Of a stretch of DNA of 64,000 bases, positions 1 through 12,300 are shown piece by piece. The translations under genes were made by a program, and so were the position numbers. The DNA comes from Trogon surrucura (lineage: Eukaryota; Chordata; Aves; Trogoniformes; Trogonidae): NCBI GenBank assembly GCA_020746105.1, contig CM036619.1, positions 51,320,635 to 51,384,634 on the forward strand, written 5' to 3'. Positions within the stretch are counted from its first letter, which is position 1. Each line of letters begins with the position of its first letter. The notes under the pieces are model-generated. The model was given only the letters and a program-made list of their open reading frames with translations. It searched no databases and was not told the origin of the DNA.

Positions 1-2139
1 TCTGTGGCAGTTGGACAAAGCCGTTGACTTTGAAAACCAGAACCCTGCTTATGAGTAGTCACAGGCACTGGTGACGCAGCGTGAGGCAGTGTCATGGGCT
101 GCTTTCCTGCTCTCTGCAGAGCAGGATGCTCCAGGAGAGTCTGGTTTCAGATCCCACGGTGGTTGCTGTGTGAAAGAGGTGGCTCTTCCTTCCTACACAA
201 CTCGAAAGTCTGCATGTCTTGAGCATTCTTATTCTTAACAATTCCTCATTCCTTATTCTTAACAACTCCTGAAGCTGAGTGCTTTGGAAAGTAAAATTCA
301 ACTGAATTGCACCACGGTGTTGTGAAGTCTCTTTTCTCTCTCCCAGGCCAGGAGAACTTAGAGCTAAGGTATGCTGTCTTTAAATTGACTGTTCTAATGT
401 TAAAGTCAGGTAGCCCTTCATGTTGCATGTGGCAGTATGCACTGGCATAGGCCTCGCTTGCTACATGTTGCTTTTAGGATTTACAGCTGCAAAAGTATGT
501 TGCCGAGATGATTGTTTATTAGCTGGGCGTACAGTGGTGTGACCCTTTCCTACCCCACAAAAGTGCCACTGTTGTTGGGTATTAATTTAAATTAAAAGCA
601 CCCAGCACCAAACAAAGCAAGTTGTTTGTCTATTGTACTGAGATCTTCAGGATGGACAGAGAAGCCTTGGTTACAGGCTGTGCTGATATAGTTCAAGACT
701 TCAAGCTTTAAAAAAGAAAAAAAAAAAACCAAATGAAAAAATAGTGGTTTGGTACATGTTAGTAGTTTCCTGCCTACCTCATGGAAGATGAGGGTACAGA
801 AGGGAACAGGGCTGGTGTTTGTTACACAAATATAAGCTATTTGATGTTGAAATAGGCATGTGAACTTTCTGCTAGTAATACACAGTTAACTCCTTAACTT
901 TTAAAACATGCCCTTGTGCTTAGCAGGATTTGTAATAGCATGGAAAGACAATAGAAGCATCTGCAAATAGCATGTTGCTTTTCTTTGAAAAACAGTTTTA
1001 AACAGGGGTCTACCTGTTAAAATAACTCAATTCCACTATTTAAACTTACAAATCAGTGCTGACAGCCTGAAGGACTCAAATATTTATGGGAGGCGGTTGG
1101 AAGCAGATTCCCATTCAGTGAAACACGTACCAGAACTTGGATATCAAACCTTTTCAGCTGGAGAAGTATTTTTAAAAGTAATAAATTGTTGCACTGACCT
1201 AGATACTGAAGGCTTGGTGGTTCTGTGCCAGTGTGTCAGGTTATAGCTGTAAGGTTAATGACTGAGGGATTATTTACTTCTGTGAGGCAAAGGTAGATAA
1301 TTTCCATCAGCAATTATAAATCTGAAGTTTCACTATGATAGTATTTTCTTTAGACCTGGAAACAGGACTGATTTTTAACTGTCATTGTCGAGCGGTTCAA
1401 GCACAAGCTCAACTTAATTGGTAAGTGTAATTGCTCTTGTGCAGAATAGCTCCTGACAAGGGTATGGTAGGAAGGTACTTTGGACATGGGGAGCTCAGCT
1501 GGCCTCATGCTGGGCTTACTGGAGTGCTCTGTGCTGCTGGCCCTGTGAAGCTTGGTGGAAAGCAATGGTGGTATCACTGGCATTGCAGGGACCAGTGACA
1601 GGGATCAAAAAGGTGACAAATGTTCCATAGCTGGAGGATGAGGAGCTGACCCCAGTATGATGTGAATTGCTGACTGTCAATAAAGTGTCTCTCTTGCTGT
1701 TTTCCTGGGTATGCTCAGACTGAAATTCCAGAGCTTTGTATTCACTGATAGCTGTGGCATTTCAGTGTGATATTTACTACCTTTTTCATCTGTGGTCTAC
1801 CTTTGTCCAGCTCGATAGACTTCTGGTAGTGGGTGTTTTCTTTGTTGGTTTATATTTGGTTTCCAGCCTTATACATCTTCCAGCTTTATACATCTTAAAA
1901 TTGCTTATGAATGTGAGATCTTTAAAACTGATCTGGGAGTTCCTTCTGTAATCTTGCAGTTGTTCATGTTGACGTGCTGGAGAAGGGATGGTGAAGAAAA
2001 AAAGTTTGGGGAAAGGGATAAAGCTGAAATGTCATCTCCAAAAATGATGGTGGAGTAGCCAAAAAGGTGGAATAATTCACCTTGGAACTTAATCGTTGGC
2101 CAGGTCTTGTGAATGAAAAACGGAATATGACAAATAGTT

Positions 2140-3184
2140 CTCTTGGCTGGGTAAAAAAACTGGCTGGATGGCAGGTCCTGAAGAGTGGTGGTAAATGGAG
2201 TTAAATCCAGTTGGCAGCCAGTCACAAGCAGTGTTCCCCAGAACTCAGTACTGGGGCCAGTTCTGTTATCTTTATCAGTGATCTGGATGAGGGGGTTGAG
2301 TGCACCCTCACTAAGTTCACAGATGACATGAAGCTGTTGATCTATTTGAGGGAAGAAAGGCTCTGCAGCGGGATCTGGACAGGCTGGGTCAATGGGCCAA
2401 GGCCAATTGTATGACACCCAACAAGGCCAAGTGCTGGGTCCTGCATTTGAGTCACAACAGCCCCAGGCAATGCTACAGGCTTGGGGAAAAGTGGCTGGAA
2501 ATCTGCCTGGTAGGAAAGGACCTGGGGGTGTTGATGGACAGCCGGCTGAACATGAGCCAGCAGTGTGCACACGTGGCCAAGAAGGCCAACGGCATCCTGG
2601 CCTGGATCAGGAACGGTGTGTTTGGCAGGAGTAGGGAGGTGATCGTGCCCCTGTACTCAACATTGGTGAGGCTGCACCTCAAATCTTGTGTTCAGTTTTG
2701 GGCCCCTCACTACAAGAAGGAATATTGAGGTACTGGAGCGGGTCCAAAGAAGGGCAACAAAACTGGTGAAAAGTCTAGAGAACAAGTCCTGTGAGAAGTG
2801 GATGAGGGAACTGGGATTGTTCAGCCTGGAGAGAAGGAGGCTGAGGGGGAGACCTTACTGCTCTCTACAACTACCTGAAAGGCGGTTGCAGTGAAGTGGG
2901 TGTTGGTCACCTCTACCATATAACAAGTGATAGGACAAGAAGTGACCTCAAGTTATGCCAGGGGAGATTTAGATTGGATATCAGGAAGAACTTCTTCAAC
3001 AGAAGGATTGTCAAGCATTGAAACAGGCTACCCAGAGATGTAGCTGAGTCACCATCCCTGGAGGTATTTAGAAGATGTGCAGATGTGGTGCTTGGAGACA
3101 TGGTTTAGTGGTGGACCTGGCATTACTAGTTTAACTGCTTGACTTTATGATCTTAAAGGTCCTTTCCAAACCTAAGTGATTCAA
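2140..3184 (+). mobile_element. CR1 LINE, 5'-truncated, with reverse-transcriptase 3' part and tail
   Basis: Plus-strand CR1 covering the end of the reverse-transcriptase ORF. Recognisable pieces: [28 protein letters not shown] (the F-x-DD region), [35 protein letters not shown] and [13 protein letters not shown]. They occur in several frames, so frameshifts have accumulated. The 3' UTR follows with the diagnostic GGAGGTATTTAGAAGATGTG and GATCTTAAAGGTCCTTTCC. It is a dead copy. Confidence 0.88.
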
Positions 3185-3569
3185 AATTATGTGTAACAGC
3201 AATCTTCTGCTTACGCTTTCAAACAAATGCATTCTACCATTCCATGATTCTGGGAAAGTCTATCAGTTGGTCAATTATGTTTTTCAATAAACTTATGCTT
3301 TGAAAATAGTGCCTGTCCTGCGTATTTCTTGTTAAGCTTGGAAGATAGAGTGTGTCATTCTTAAGGGGGGGTGGGGGACCAAAACAAAAAAAAACCCTAA
3401 ACTGCGTAAACACAAAATAACCTGCTTATACAGTCAAATTACTGCAATAAGGTTTTAGGAGATGTATCTTGTCAGTAATAAAAGACAAGATGGTAAAATG
3501 GTGATATAGCTTTAAGCTGCTTTGTGTTTAAAAAATATGCTCATTACAGGTAAGGTTTTAAGGTGATTT

Positions 3570-3610
<41 letters not shown>
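3570..3610. repeat. (AT)n(AG)n compound microsatellite
   Basis: About nine AT units run directly into about twelve AG units. Likely length-polymorphic. Confidence 0.95.
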
Positions 3611-5520
3611 CGTAGTTAGAGACAGTATTTCTAGACGACTATGTTCAAAGAGCTGCTGGTGTGAACTCTCACCCTTCACTGTGTACTAGGCTGTCAGGAT
3701 TGATAGAGCCACTCGAGTGTTTGTGTCCATCCCACAAGCTCAGTAGCATTGACCAAAGTCTTATATTGGACTTTCATCTCTATCCCTCAAGTATTGAGAC
3801 TGCTTTAAAACCTGAGTTACAAGCAACAAACTTAAACATGTTTTCTTTTTTCCTTAGCTGCTGGCTATCATAGTGCCTCTAAAATAACAGATGAAGACCT
3901 TTTGTTAGTGCTTGTAGTGTGCAGTTGTGGTATTAGTGAGTGTTTGGCAGCTCAGGAGCCTGGAAGTACTCATGAGAAGTGAATGTTAGTGTAAAGCTGG
4001 CTATTTATTTTCCAAAAAGGGAATTTGTTGCTAGTACACCTTCTGCAATTCTGAATAGCGTTCTACATTATGATAGGGCAGAGGAACACTGAAGTCAGTA
4101 AAGGACCTTTTTGGGGGGAGGTGTTGTGTTCTAAGCCTCTATCTGTTGTTGCTTTAGTCACACTACTGTGCTTTTAGAGGATGCAGAAAAGGTTCATCTG
4201 GGTCTTGTTAGATATATTTTGATTTTCTTTCAATTTACTGTTAAATAACATTGAAACTTAAGTTTTATGTAAAGATTTAAATTATGAAATAATTCATCAA
4301 GACAAAGCATTAGAGCGTAATGGCATCTAATTCAATATAGCAAAAATAATTGCAAATACCATTTTAGTAACTGGTTTCACTTTGCAGTTTAGTAAGAGTG
4401 GAAAGTACCATTTTCTTTTCAGTCCTCCACCCTCACTCAGGAGAGTGAAATGCTAATGATGTTTCTCTAGATGGGTAATTCCTTAACTATTTGATAGCAC
4501 ACAAAATGTAACTGCTCCAAAAACTATTAATAACAACAGATCTTTTGCAATGGCATGTCTGATTTGTGTGAAACATTGCAGTAATTGGCTTCATTGGTAC
4601 TGTCAGAGTGAACTTTAAATGAAAGTGACAGTAACTAGTCTAGACTTTTTTCATTTTGTTCAGGGTAAGACTATTAGACAGCAAGTGACTTACTGGTTTT
4701 ATTGCTTTCAATTAGCAACCCAATTTTATACTCTCTTAATTATCATTTAATTGGATTGCCCCTTTACGCCCAGAGCCTGGCAGCCAAACCAGCCTGTTTA
4801 GTATTTGGCACAAGTGAGGAGGTGAAAATTTCTTCCATAAATCTTTCTCTGGAGGATATGTTACTGCCAGCGTAGAAACTCTTCTCTGGAAGTGGCAGAT
4901 CTGCTTCAATATCTCCTTTCTAGCCTCTGCAGTTGTGCCCTTTCATTTGTGCCTGACTGAAGCTACTGTTTGGGTGGTTGTTATAACTGAGGGGGCTGAA
5001 GTCTCCAAAGTAAAGCTTTAATGTAAAATGTAACCAGATATGACACACAAATGGTTCTTAAATTAGATTCAAAAAGGTGATGTTGGTATATATGTAAGTT
5101 GCTTAGGAAAGTGTGTAAGTTGTCCTTGTATCTGTTCCAAGAGATTAATTGTCATGTCCTTACATGTTCTTAGTGGAGAAGGAATTAGTGTTGTAAACTG
5201 ACCTTTGAGAGTAAACTAGAGGACAAGGCAGGGCTTGGGAATGTTTTCAAGAAGGGACAGGAAGGAAGAAAGGGAAATAGTCAGTGGTGTCGGTACTGAA
5301 GGAGAAGCAGCACATTAAAGCCTTGGTGGGCTGGAAGAAGAGGCCCTTGCTGAGCCTTCCCCTACAGCCCTCTCCCCTGCCCTGCCCTGGCAGAAAGAGG
5401 AGGTGGGAAAGCACCAGCAGAAAAAAAAATAAAAAAGGACATGTTGCTCTCTTACTAGGCCTGGACTCAAACCACGGATAACATCGTCTTCTCTGGAGCC
5501 GATGGCATGTGTGGGCTTAA

Positions 5521-5575
5521 AAGAAAAAAAAAAAAAAAAAGAAAACAAAAAAAACCCCACTACACACAAAAAAAG
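5521..5575. repeat. A-rich low-complexity tract
   Basis: Long A runs broken by single G or C and a CACTACACAC stretch. No gene content. Confidence 0.8.
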
Positions 5576-6182
5576 TCCACCGTCTGGTGGCTGGGCTTCT
5601 TTTTCTGTGAGCTTCTGGCTCCTCAGGATACTGTTTTGGGAGTGGGGAGAGAGGACTGTTTATAGCGGTGTTAAATCAGTTAGTAGAGGAATCTCCTTTT
5701 TAACCTCCTTCTATAATCCTTGAGGTTAAGTGTTTTCAGCTCATAGTTCAGTTGCAGTTATTTGTAGCTGGCATTCACATTTGCTCTGTAATTCAATTTA
5801 GATAATGCTGCTTGGCCCAAATTAGAGCAGACTAGTACAAAGGAGCTTGGTGCATGTAGAAACTGATCACTAGCACCATAGTTAAGGTCATCCAAGTAGA
5901 GATGTAAATATTTCCCCTCAGTTTTAAGTTCTAGTTATCTGGCTTTAATTCACTTGTGGAATTGCGATCTATACTGTCAGATGTTATTTGTCGGGTTTCT
6001 CAGCTACTGAATATGCGAAATGCTAACTGTATTTGCATCACAAAAATACTAGAATAATTAATGTACGCTGTTTCAGTTCCAGCTGTTTGCCAGTTATTTA
6101 TTTGAGTCTATTTTCTGAATAGCTTCCAGCTACACATTCTCTGGAGAGATGAGATTTTATTCATACATGTATCTACTTATAG

Positions 6183-6345
6183 GTGAGGAATTTGAAACTG
6201 GAGCATGAGCAGGAGAAAAACAAGATCTTGTCAGAAGCATTAGAGACACTAGCTACCGAACACCATGAACTAGAGCAGTCTCTGGTTAAGGGATCTCCAC
6301 CTCTCAGCATCATTAGTGAGGAGCAGTTCTATGATGCTGTTTCAG
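6183..6345 (+). CDS. OSBPL1A: OSBPL1A exon: pre-FFAT helix and first half of FFAT motif
   Basis: Begins VRNLKLEHEQEKN and ends SEEQFYDAVS plus one base (phase 1). The acceptor is TTATAG and the donor is GTAAGT. The charged heptad-like start suggests a short coiled coil before the VAP-binding FFAT motif. The core reads QFYDAVS, so core position 1 is Gln where I recall Glu in the human protein. Confidence 0.93.
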
Positions 6346-9300
6346 GTAAGTCATGATGTCCAGAATGTGAGTGTGTAGCCAGTATGTGTGTGGTGAATGC
6401 TTTGGGAGGGTGGTGACAGGGTGGGAACAGTCTCGCTTTAAGTGAAATCTCTGCCTTTCCTAGGGTGGAACTAATTTTAGGAGGCTGCTTCATATGATTT
6501 GAGTGGGACTCTCAAAATTTGCTGAGGTTCACCTGTAGAATTGGATTATTTCACTTTAGCATGACAAAAAAATCACAAAACCACAGGGCAGTCATGAAAG
6601 GTCTGATTGCTTGGGTGTGTACGCCCTTTTTTAAAATAGCAAAACTTAAGGCTCCTATTTTAGGAGATGTAACTGTATCTGGTAACCTTCTTACTTGCTT
6701 TCTCCATGGTAGCATATGTTTTCTTTTGCTTTATTCTTAAAATTGGTACATAAAAATCCCTAGTTTTGAGAAATAACAAGGCTAGGAAAGGCTTGTTCTA
6801 CTTCAATTTTGTATACCTTAAGTGTTGCAGTTGGAAGAAAAAGATGAATCAAAATCCTGTGTGCATTTCTGAGATATGTTTTTCTTTCGCTGTCTGCTCT
6901 CCAGTTTAGGGTCCTCTGTATTTTCACGTGCAGACAGTGATTTTTTTGGAAAACGCTGAACTGCGTAAGATGATTACAACATGTGTATGTGTAGAGAGGC
7001 TGTACATAGTGCAGCTCGATAATAGCTCTAACTGGGTGATCCTGCAGTGCGCAGCTGTCTACTACTATGAAGGAACTGGAAAAGCTTGAGGGTGAGCGTA
7101 GCCTAACTGTAGCCGAAAATCAGATTGTGATGGCATACTTCACGAGCAAGCATGGGTTACTTTTTCTGTGAGCTGAACTGTCTGATGCTTCTGACGGATG
7201 AGAAAAGCAGTGTTGCCAGACTCCCAGATAGGTGTTCTGCAATGTGCAACTTTAAGCAGAGAATAAAAACAGGCGAAGCGGAGTCTCTGCTCAAGTATAG
7301 CACTAGCACAGGAACACAGTGAGTCGATGGCAGGCTTTGCTGCTTGGCACAGTAACATTTATCAAGCCTTCAAGGAAGAGAAGAGATTGAGGAACACTAG
7401 AAACAGGTTCTTCAGCCAGAATCAAAGGAACAATACTGCCTAAAGGCCTTGGTTTCTTTTGCTTGTCCTAACAAAGCAGAGAATAGTTACTTATCTGGTG
7501 TTGCTGGAATGTAGTCTCTCCAGCCAGTCTTGCTTTGTGTATCTGAGAGAATGCTCATTTTTAAAGTGCTGTTACACTATACATTTCATAACTTACCTAG
7601 TCTCTAATTCTTGAATTAAAATGTCCAAAGCCTCCTCTCTAGTTGGGAAAGGTGGTGGTTTTTTTCACTTGAAGCTGCAAACAAGTTGTGTTGCATGGAT
7701 TTGTGTCACTGTGAAACTTAAGTATTATATATAAGCATATAAAAACCATTTATGTCAATTCTCTCTCCTTCAGGACAAGCTACTTGATGTAATTCATCTT
7801 GATTGCAATTTAAAAAATCTTTCAGGACAGGCTCACTTCTTGACTGTCAACCTCATCATGCTTATGTTAGATATTCTTCTCTAGGTTGTTCACATTCAGT
7901 GACTAAGGTCCTCTCTGCAGCTTTTTGGGGGAAGGGCCCTCTGAGGGGGGAGAGGATAAAGGCTAGAAAAAGGGAAATGTGATGTATTTTCCTGGCTGCT
8001 GGATACATGTTATGACTTTTCACTGTAAGCACAAAAGGAGTTAGTGGTTTGGGGGTGAGGTTTGGGGTGGTTTTTTGTTTCCTCCCCCCCCCCCCCCTTT
8101 AGTCAGTGGGATCCCGGTGATACTTTCTAACCCTCTTGCTATTCTGGCCTGTCTATGGAGTCTCAGCTAGAAGGCTTCTTTTCACTGAATGATAAGAATA
8201 CAATGAAAGCAGAGGAGTTTGGGCTATGACACTGGCTCAGAGTTTGGGAATGTGAGTTTTCTTTCATGGGCTAATGAGACAGGGGGTATGGTCATAAACA
8301 TTTTCATAAGAGAACATGGACTAGGCTTAATTGTCAGAAGCTAAAAAGTTTTATCTCCAGAAATCTGAACTACTAGGACTTTGCCTTCAAAGCTTTTGCT
8401 AAACCTGATTTACAGTGTTGACAGTATTTTGTTAAGCTAAATGATAATGCTTTTAGATAGACATATTAATGAATTATCTTAGTAGACTGTATAGGAGATT
8501 GAGCAAACACCAGTGAATTAACCAGATACAGTGTCTGTCAGTGGAAAAATGCCGCTACTGTGAGAGTGTTTTTTCTGCTAGAATGGCATCTTTTTCAAGT
8601 TACGGTTCTCTGAGTTTTTAAATCTTCCTCGTAGGAGTGAGTTTAGAAGTGAGAGAATTTCATAACTAGGCTTGCACTTTGTGCTGAAGATTTGTCAGCT
8701 TTGACTTGACAGGTTGAAAGAAGCTGCCACTGCTGCTTTTTGTTTTGTTTTCTAAAAGAATGTTGTCTGCATATTAGGCACTTCTGCTTGTTTACTCTCA
8801 ACAAAAGTGTCACTAGCTGTGACAATTCAGAGCAATGCCTTTTCAAACAGTTTTGACCAAGTGTATTAGAAAGGATATGTTCATAGCAGCAGCTACCTGT
8901 CCCCAGGTACTGTGCTCTGATTCACATTGTAGAGCAATCTGCTCGACAGACTCCTGAATGAAGCTGAATCAGAAGACGCAAGCCAGTTGCTATTGGACAT
9001 TGGGTGCATGCTTAGGAGAGTAGCATTAATCTGCAGAGAACACCAAAAGAAATGTATCTAGTTGAAGCGTCAAGTCCTCAGCACCATCTGCTTGGCTTGC
9101 AAATCTCAAACTGAGCCATACTACCTGCTGATGTTGCCATAGGCTAAATTGATTACCAATAAGTCTGTGTTGTGTAGTTCTATTTATGGAAATTGTGGGC
9201 ACAGTTACAGAAATATCTTTTCTTTTCCAAAACCTAACGGTAAGATTGCTTTATGAGGTAGTAGTGTATTTGCTGAAATCCCTTCTCTCTTTAAGTGATA

Positions 9301-12300
9301 TGCTGTTATCAATGCTTTCTGACTGTCGTGCTCACTCCTAAATCCCTGCGATGGGAGAGCGATAGGCACTGAATGTGAAAGGAGGAACCTACAGGAAATA
9401 GGAGTTAATGTAGGTTACCAAAACATGCTATCCAGTGTTAAGAACAGCAAAGTTAAGGGTATTATTAGTCTGAACTCTGACAGTAATAAGGCAGTTAACA
9501 GTGCTTCCCCGGGTGCTGTTCCTCTCATCATGGGAGTGGTGGAAATGTGTCGTTAAACTCGATAGCACAGGGAGTGCAGGAGCTCTCAGTTGCAGGGTTG
9601 AATGCTTAACGTGTCAAACTGTTCTATGATTAAAGCAGGGTGGGGCTGGGGGGGATGATGGCGTTGGGGAAGGGAAGAAGCACTAAACAAGTAGGAGAAT
9701 TTAATAAGACCTATGGCATCTCCTAGAGATCTGGAGAAGTTATTAGCTTTGATTGAGTATACAGACTACAGGAAACTTATGGAAATGGAATACAAATGCA
9801 GAGTCCATCCAAAATCCTGAAAGATGGCAAGGCAGGTCAAGAATTAAAGAGTGAAGGTATTTGAATTTTGCCTTGCAGATAAGATTCACTGATATGCAAG
9901 TTGCACACGCAATTTGGGAAGAGCTTAGAGGAACTGTCCTGATTTTTCTTTAAGGAGTTTTATCTCAGAGGTAGATTTTTTTTTTTTCTGCAAACACAGC
10001 TCTTGTGGGTGTTGAGGGGAAATATTGATGGTTTCACATAGATGCAGTCTTACTATAAAAGCAGTTATTTAGCTAAAAGAAAATATACAGTATACTAAAG
10101 CTAACCTTCCAGGGGTATAGTAGAGTTCCCTATTGAGTGTAAGAGGTAACAGTACTTGAGGTGAGGCAATGCTTTACCTCATTGTTTTTAATGTTTGATA
10201 GCTTCAACTGTTGTGTAGCACTAATAGGTGCTATGTTTATAAATAATGCTCCTAAATGGTACAAGAAGTATGGGACTAAGTCTGTTGCTTTTACTCACTT
10301 CCTAGTTTGTCTCCAGTTCTGAGCTCACTTAATAGTAAAAATTGTACAAAAAGCACAGAAACTGACTGCCCTTCTTTCCATGTCTAGGGTAGCTTGTCAC
10401 TGACTTTTCTGAACACATACAAAAAAGACTCCACGATGCCTGAGAACACTGCTCTCTTATGAAGTTCTTAATTATAGTTAAAAGAATGAATTCAGGTATC
10501 TCAGAGGAGGATGGGAAGTACGTGGTCAGGATTCAAACCCAACCTTGGCCAGTGGTTAAACACTGCTTTTCACAGGTATATTTAATCAGACAGATTGGCC
10601 AAACTTTTCTATCTGGAACTGAAGACTTACCAGTTGTTGCAGTAAGAGATGAAGTTCCTTTGAGTTAAGCTTCTGACATTGCTTCCGCTGTTTGCCCTTG
10701 CTCTCCCACTCCTGCAGAATGTAGCTGGTGTTTTTACTGTTACCCTGACACTTAGGTTTTATGAGCTGCAGAGCTTCGTGTCAGCCTGGTCTTCTCTCAA
10801 AGATCACTTAAAAATTTTGGCTCCTGAACAGGGACTCTTATTCCTCCTCCCCCCTCCTCAGCCCACACCCCCTTAAGTTCAATAGAAAAAAACTCTCATT
10901 TTCTCCTAGTCATCTGTTTGACAGCTGCTCTGTAGCAACTTGTGAATATAAATCTTTTTTTGCAGTGACGGGGGAGTATGCAAATCTTAATTCAGAAAAG
11001 AGCTGCAAGTACACAGGGAAAAGCTCAGCTTGAGTTGCCTGTAAATTTGTGCTCACAATACTGGGACTAGGCTTTTTTGCTCTGACACCTAAACCAACTC
11101 TCAAGGCTCCTTAAGCTCGTTGGGTCAAAGGAGGTAGTTGAGGTTTAGGGATTGGAGATGGAGATCTTTGGCAGGAGCTGTTGTAGACAGACTTTCTCTG
11201 GAAAATGGGAGAGATGCCTCTAGAGAGCAATTTCTAGTAACAGTGCCTGGTTTCATTCGTGCTTTTGTATTAGGTAAGGCACGTGCCCTGGAGAAGGATG
11301 GATGGTTGGTGTGAGCACTGTAAAGCCAGGAGCGGAACCGATTGCATGTAATTTTTAAAATCCTTATTATACTGATGTCAGGGAGTGGTCAGTAGTTCTG
11401 GTGAAGCTTACCTATTCTTCCCTTTCCACCTTGGGAGTCCTAGGTCTGTTGCAGAAACTCAAACTGAGGGGATCTGTGTGTCGTGGCTCTTGTCTGAAAA
11501 CAAGACAGGCCTGGATGATATGGGAGAAGCAAGGAGCCTCACAGGAGATAGACTCTTTGCTTTATGTTACCAGATTTCCTCCATGCTTTTCTTGTCACAA
11601 TAACTGCTGGCACACTTGAGCAACTCATTCAATAGAGAGCAGGAATACATGCCTCAAAGGGATTTATAGCTTGTCCTGTGGTCTTGGTGCAGAGGCCCAA
11701 GTTGTGTTACACCGAGTGTCTCTTCTTCTGTGACTTTTGGATAAACAATGTTTTCCTGACCACCTGGACTTGGAATCTCTGGAGAAATCTGTATTTTATG
11801 TAACATACTTGTCCACAAGTGAAAATGCTACTCCTTATCCTACTTGTTATATATAGTACCCACCAAACTAATGCTTTGATATGTCATAATTTGGCACAGA
11901 ACTAGACTGACAAATTTGGGGAAACTTGTGAGAAGATTCTCTGGAGTGCCAGTCCACTTTTTTAACATATCCTCAGCACCAGCTGGCAGTTCTTTTCATT
12001 CCCTAGCAACTGGCTTAATTTCAGTACTGTCTTGATGAGGATAAGAATGGATGTTTTTAATGAAAGGGAAGATCTCCTTTGTGCTTCTAGATCTCACTTT
12101 CCAGAGAGGATGGGGACATTGTAGTAGAGTCTGTCCATTCATCAGGATTTTATTCATTCTTGACCCTCCTATAATCTGGATGTAGTAGAAAGTCCTCTTG
12201 TTGTTGTCCCCTTCACAAAAGCAACATATAACTTACATGTTCTGGAGAAGCTACTGGCATAGTTTTTTATGACAAAACAAGAAAGCATCTGGCAATGGAT

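Larger units (their letters stand above)
1..6182 (+). other. Probable OSBPL1A intron (partial)
   Basis: No exon of OSBPL1A or any other gene could be supported here. It holds a CR1 copy (about 2140-3184), an (AT)n(AG)n microsatellite and A-rich tracts near 5520-5575. Everything else looks like ordinary unique intron sequence. Confidence 0.6.

Noticed and set aside
1..57. A short open stretch at the window edge (LWQLDKAVDFENQNPAYE) that could be an exon end.
   Set aside because: It hits a TAG with no convincing donor and I cannot match it to ORP1 or another family.
2211..2894. Several overlapping plus-strand frames that might be a host gene.
   Set aside because: They are broken pieces of the CR1 reverse transcriptase.
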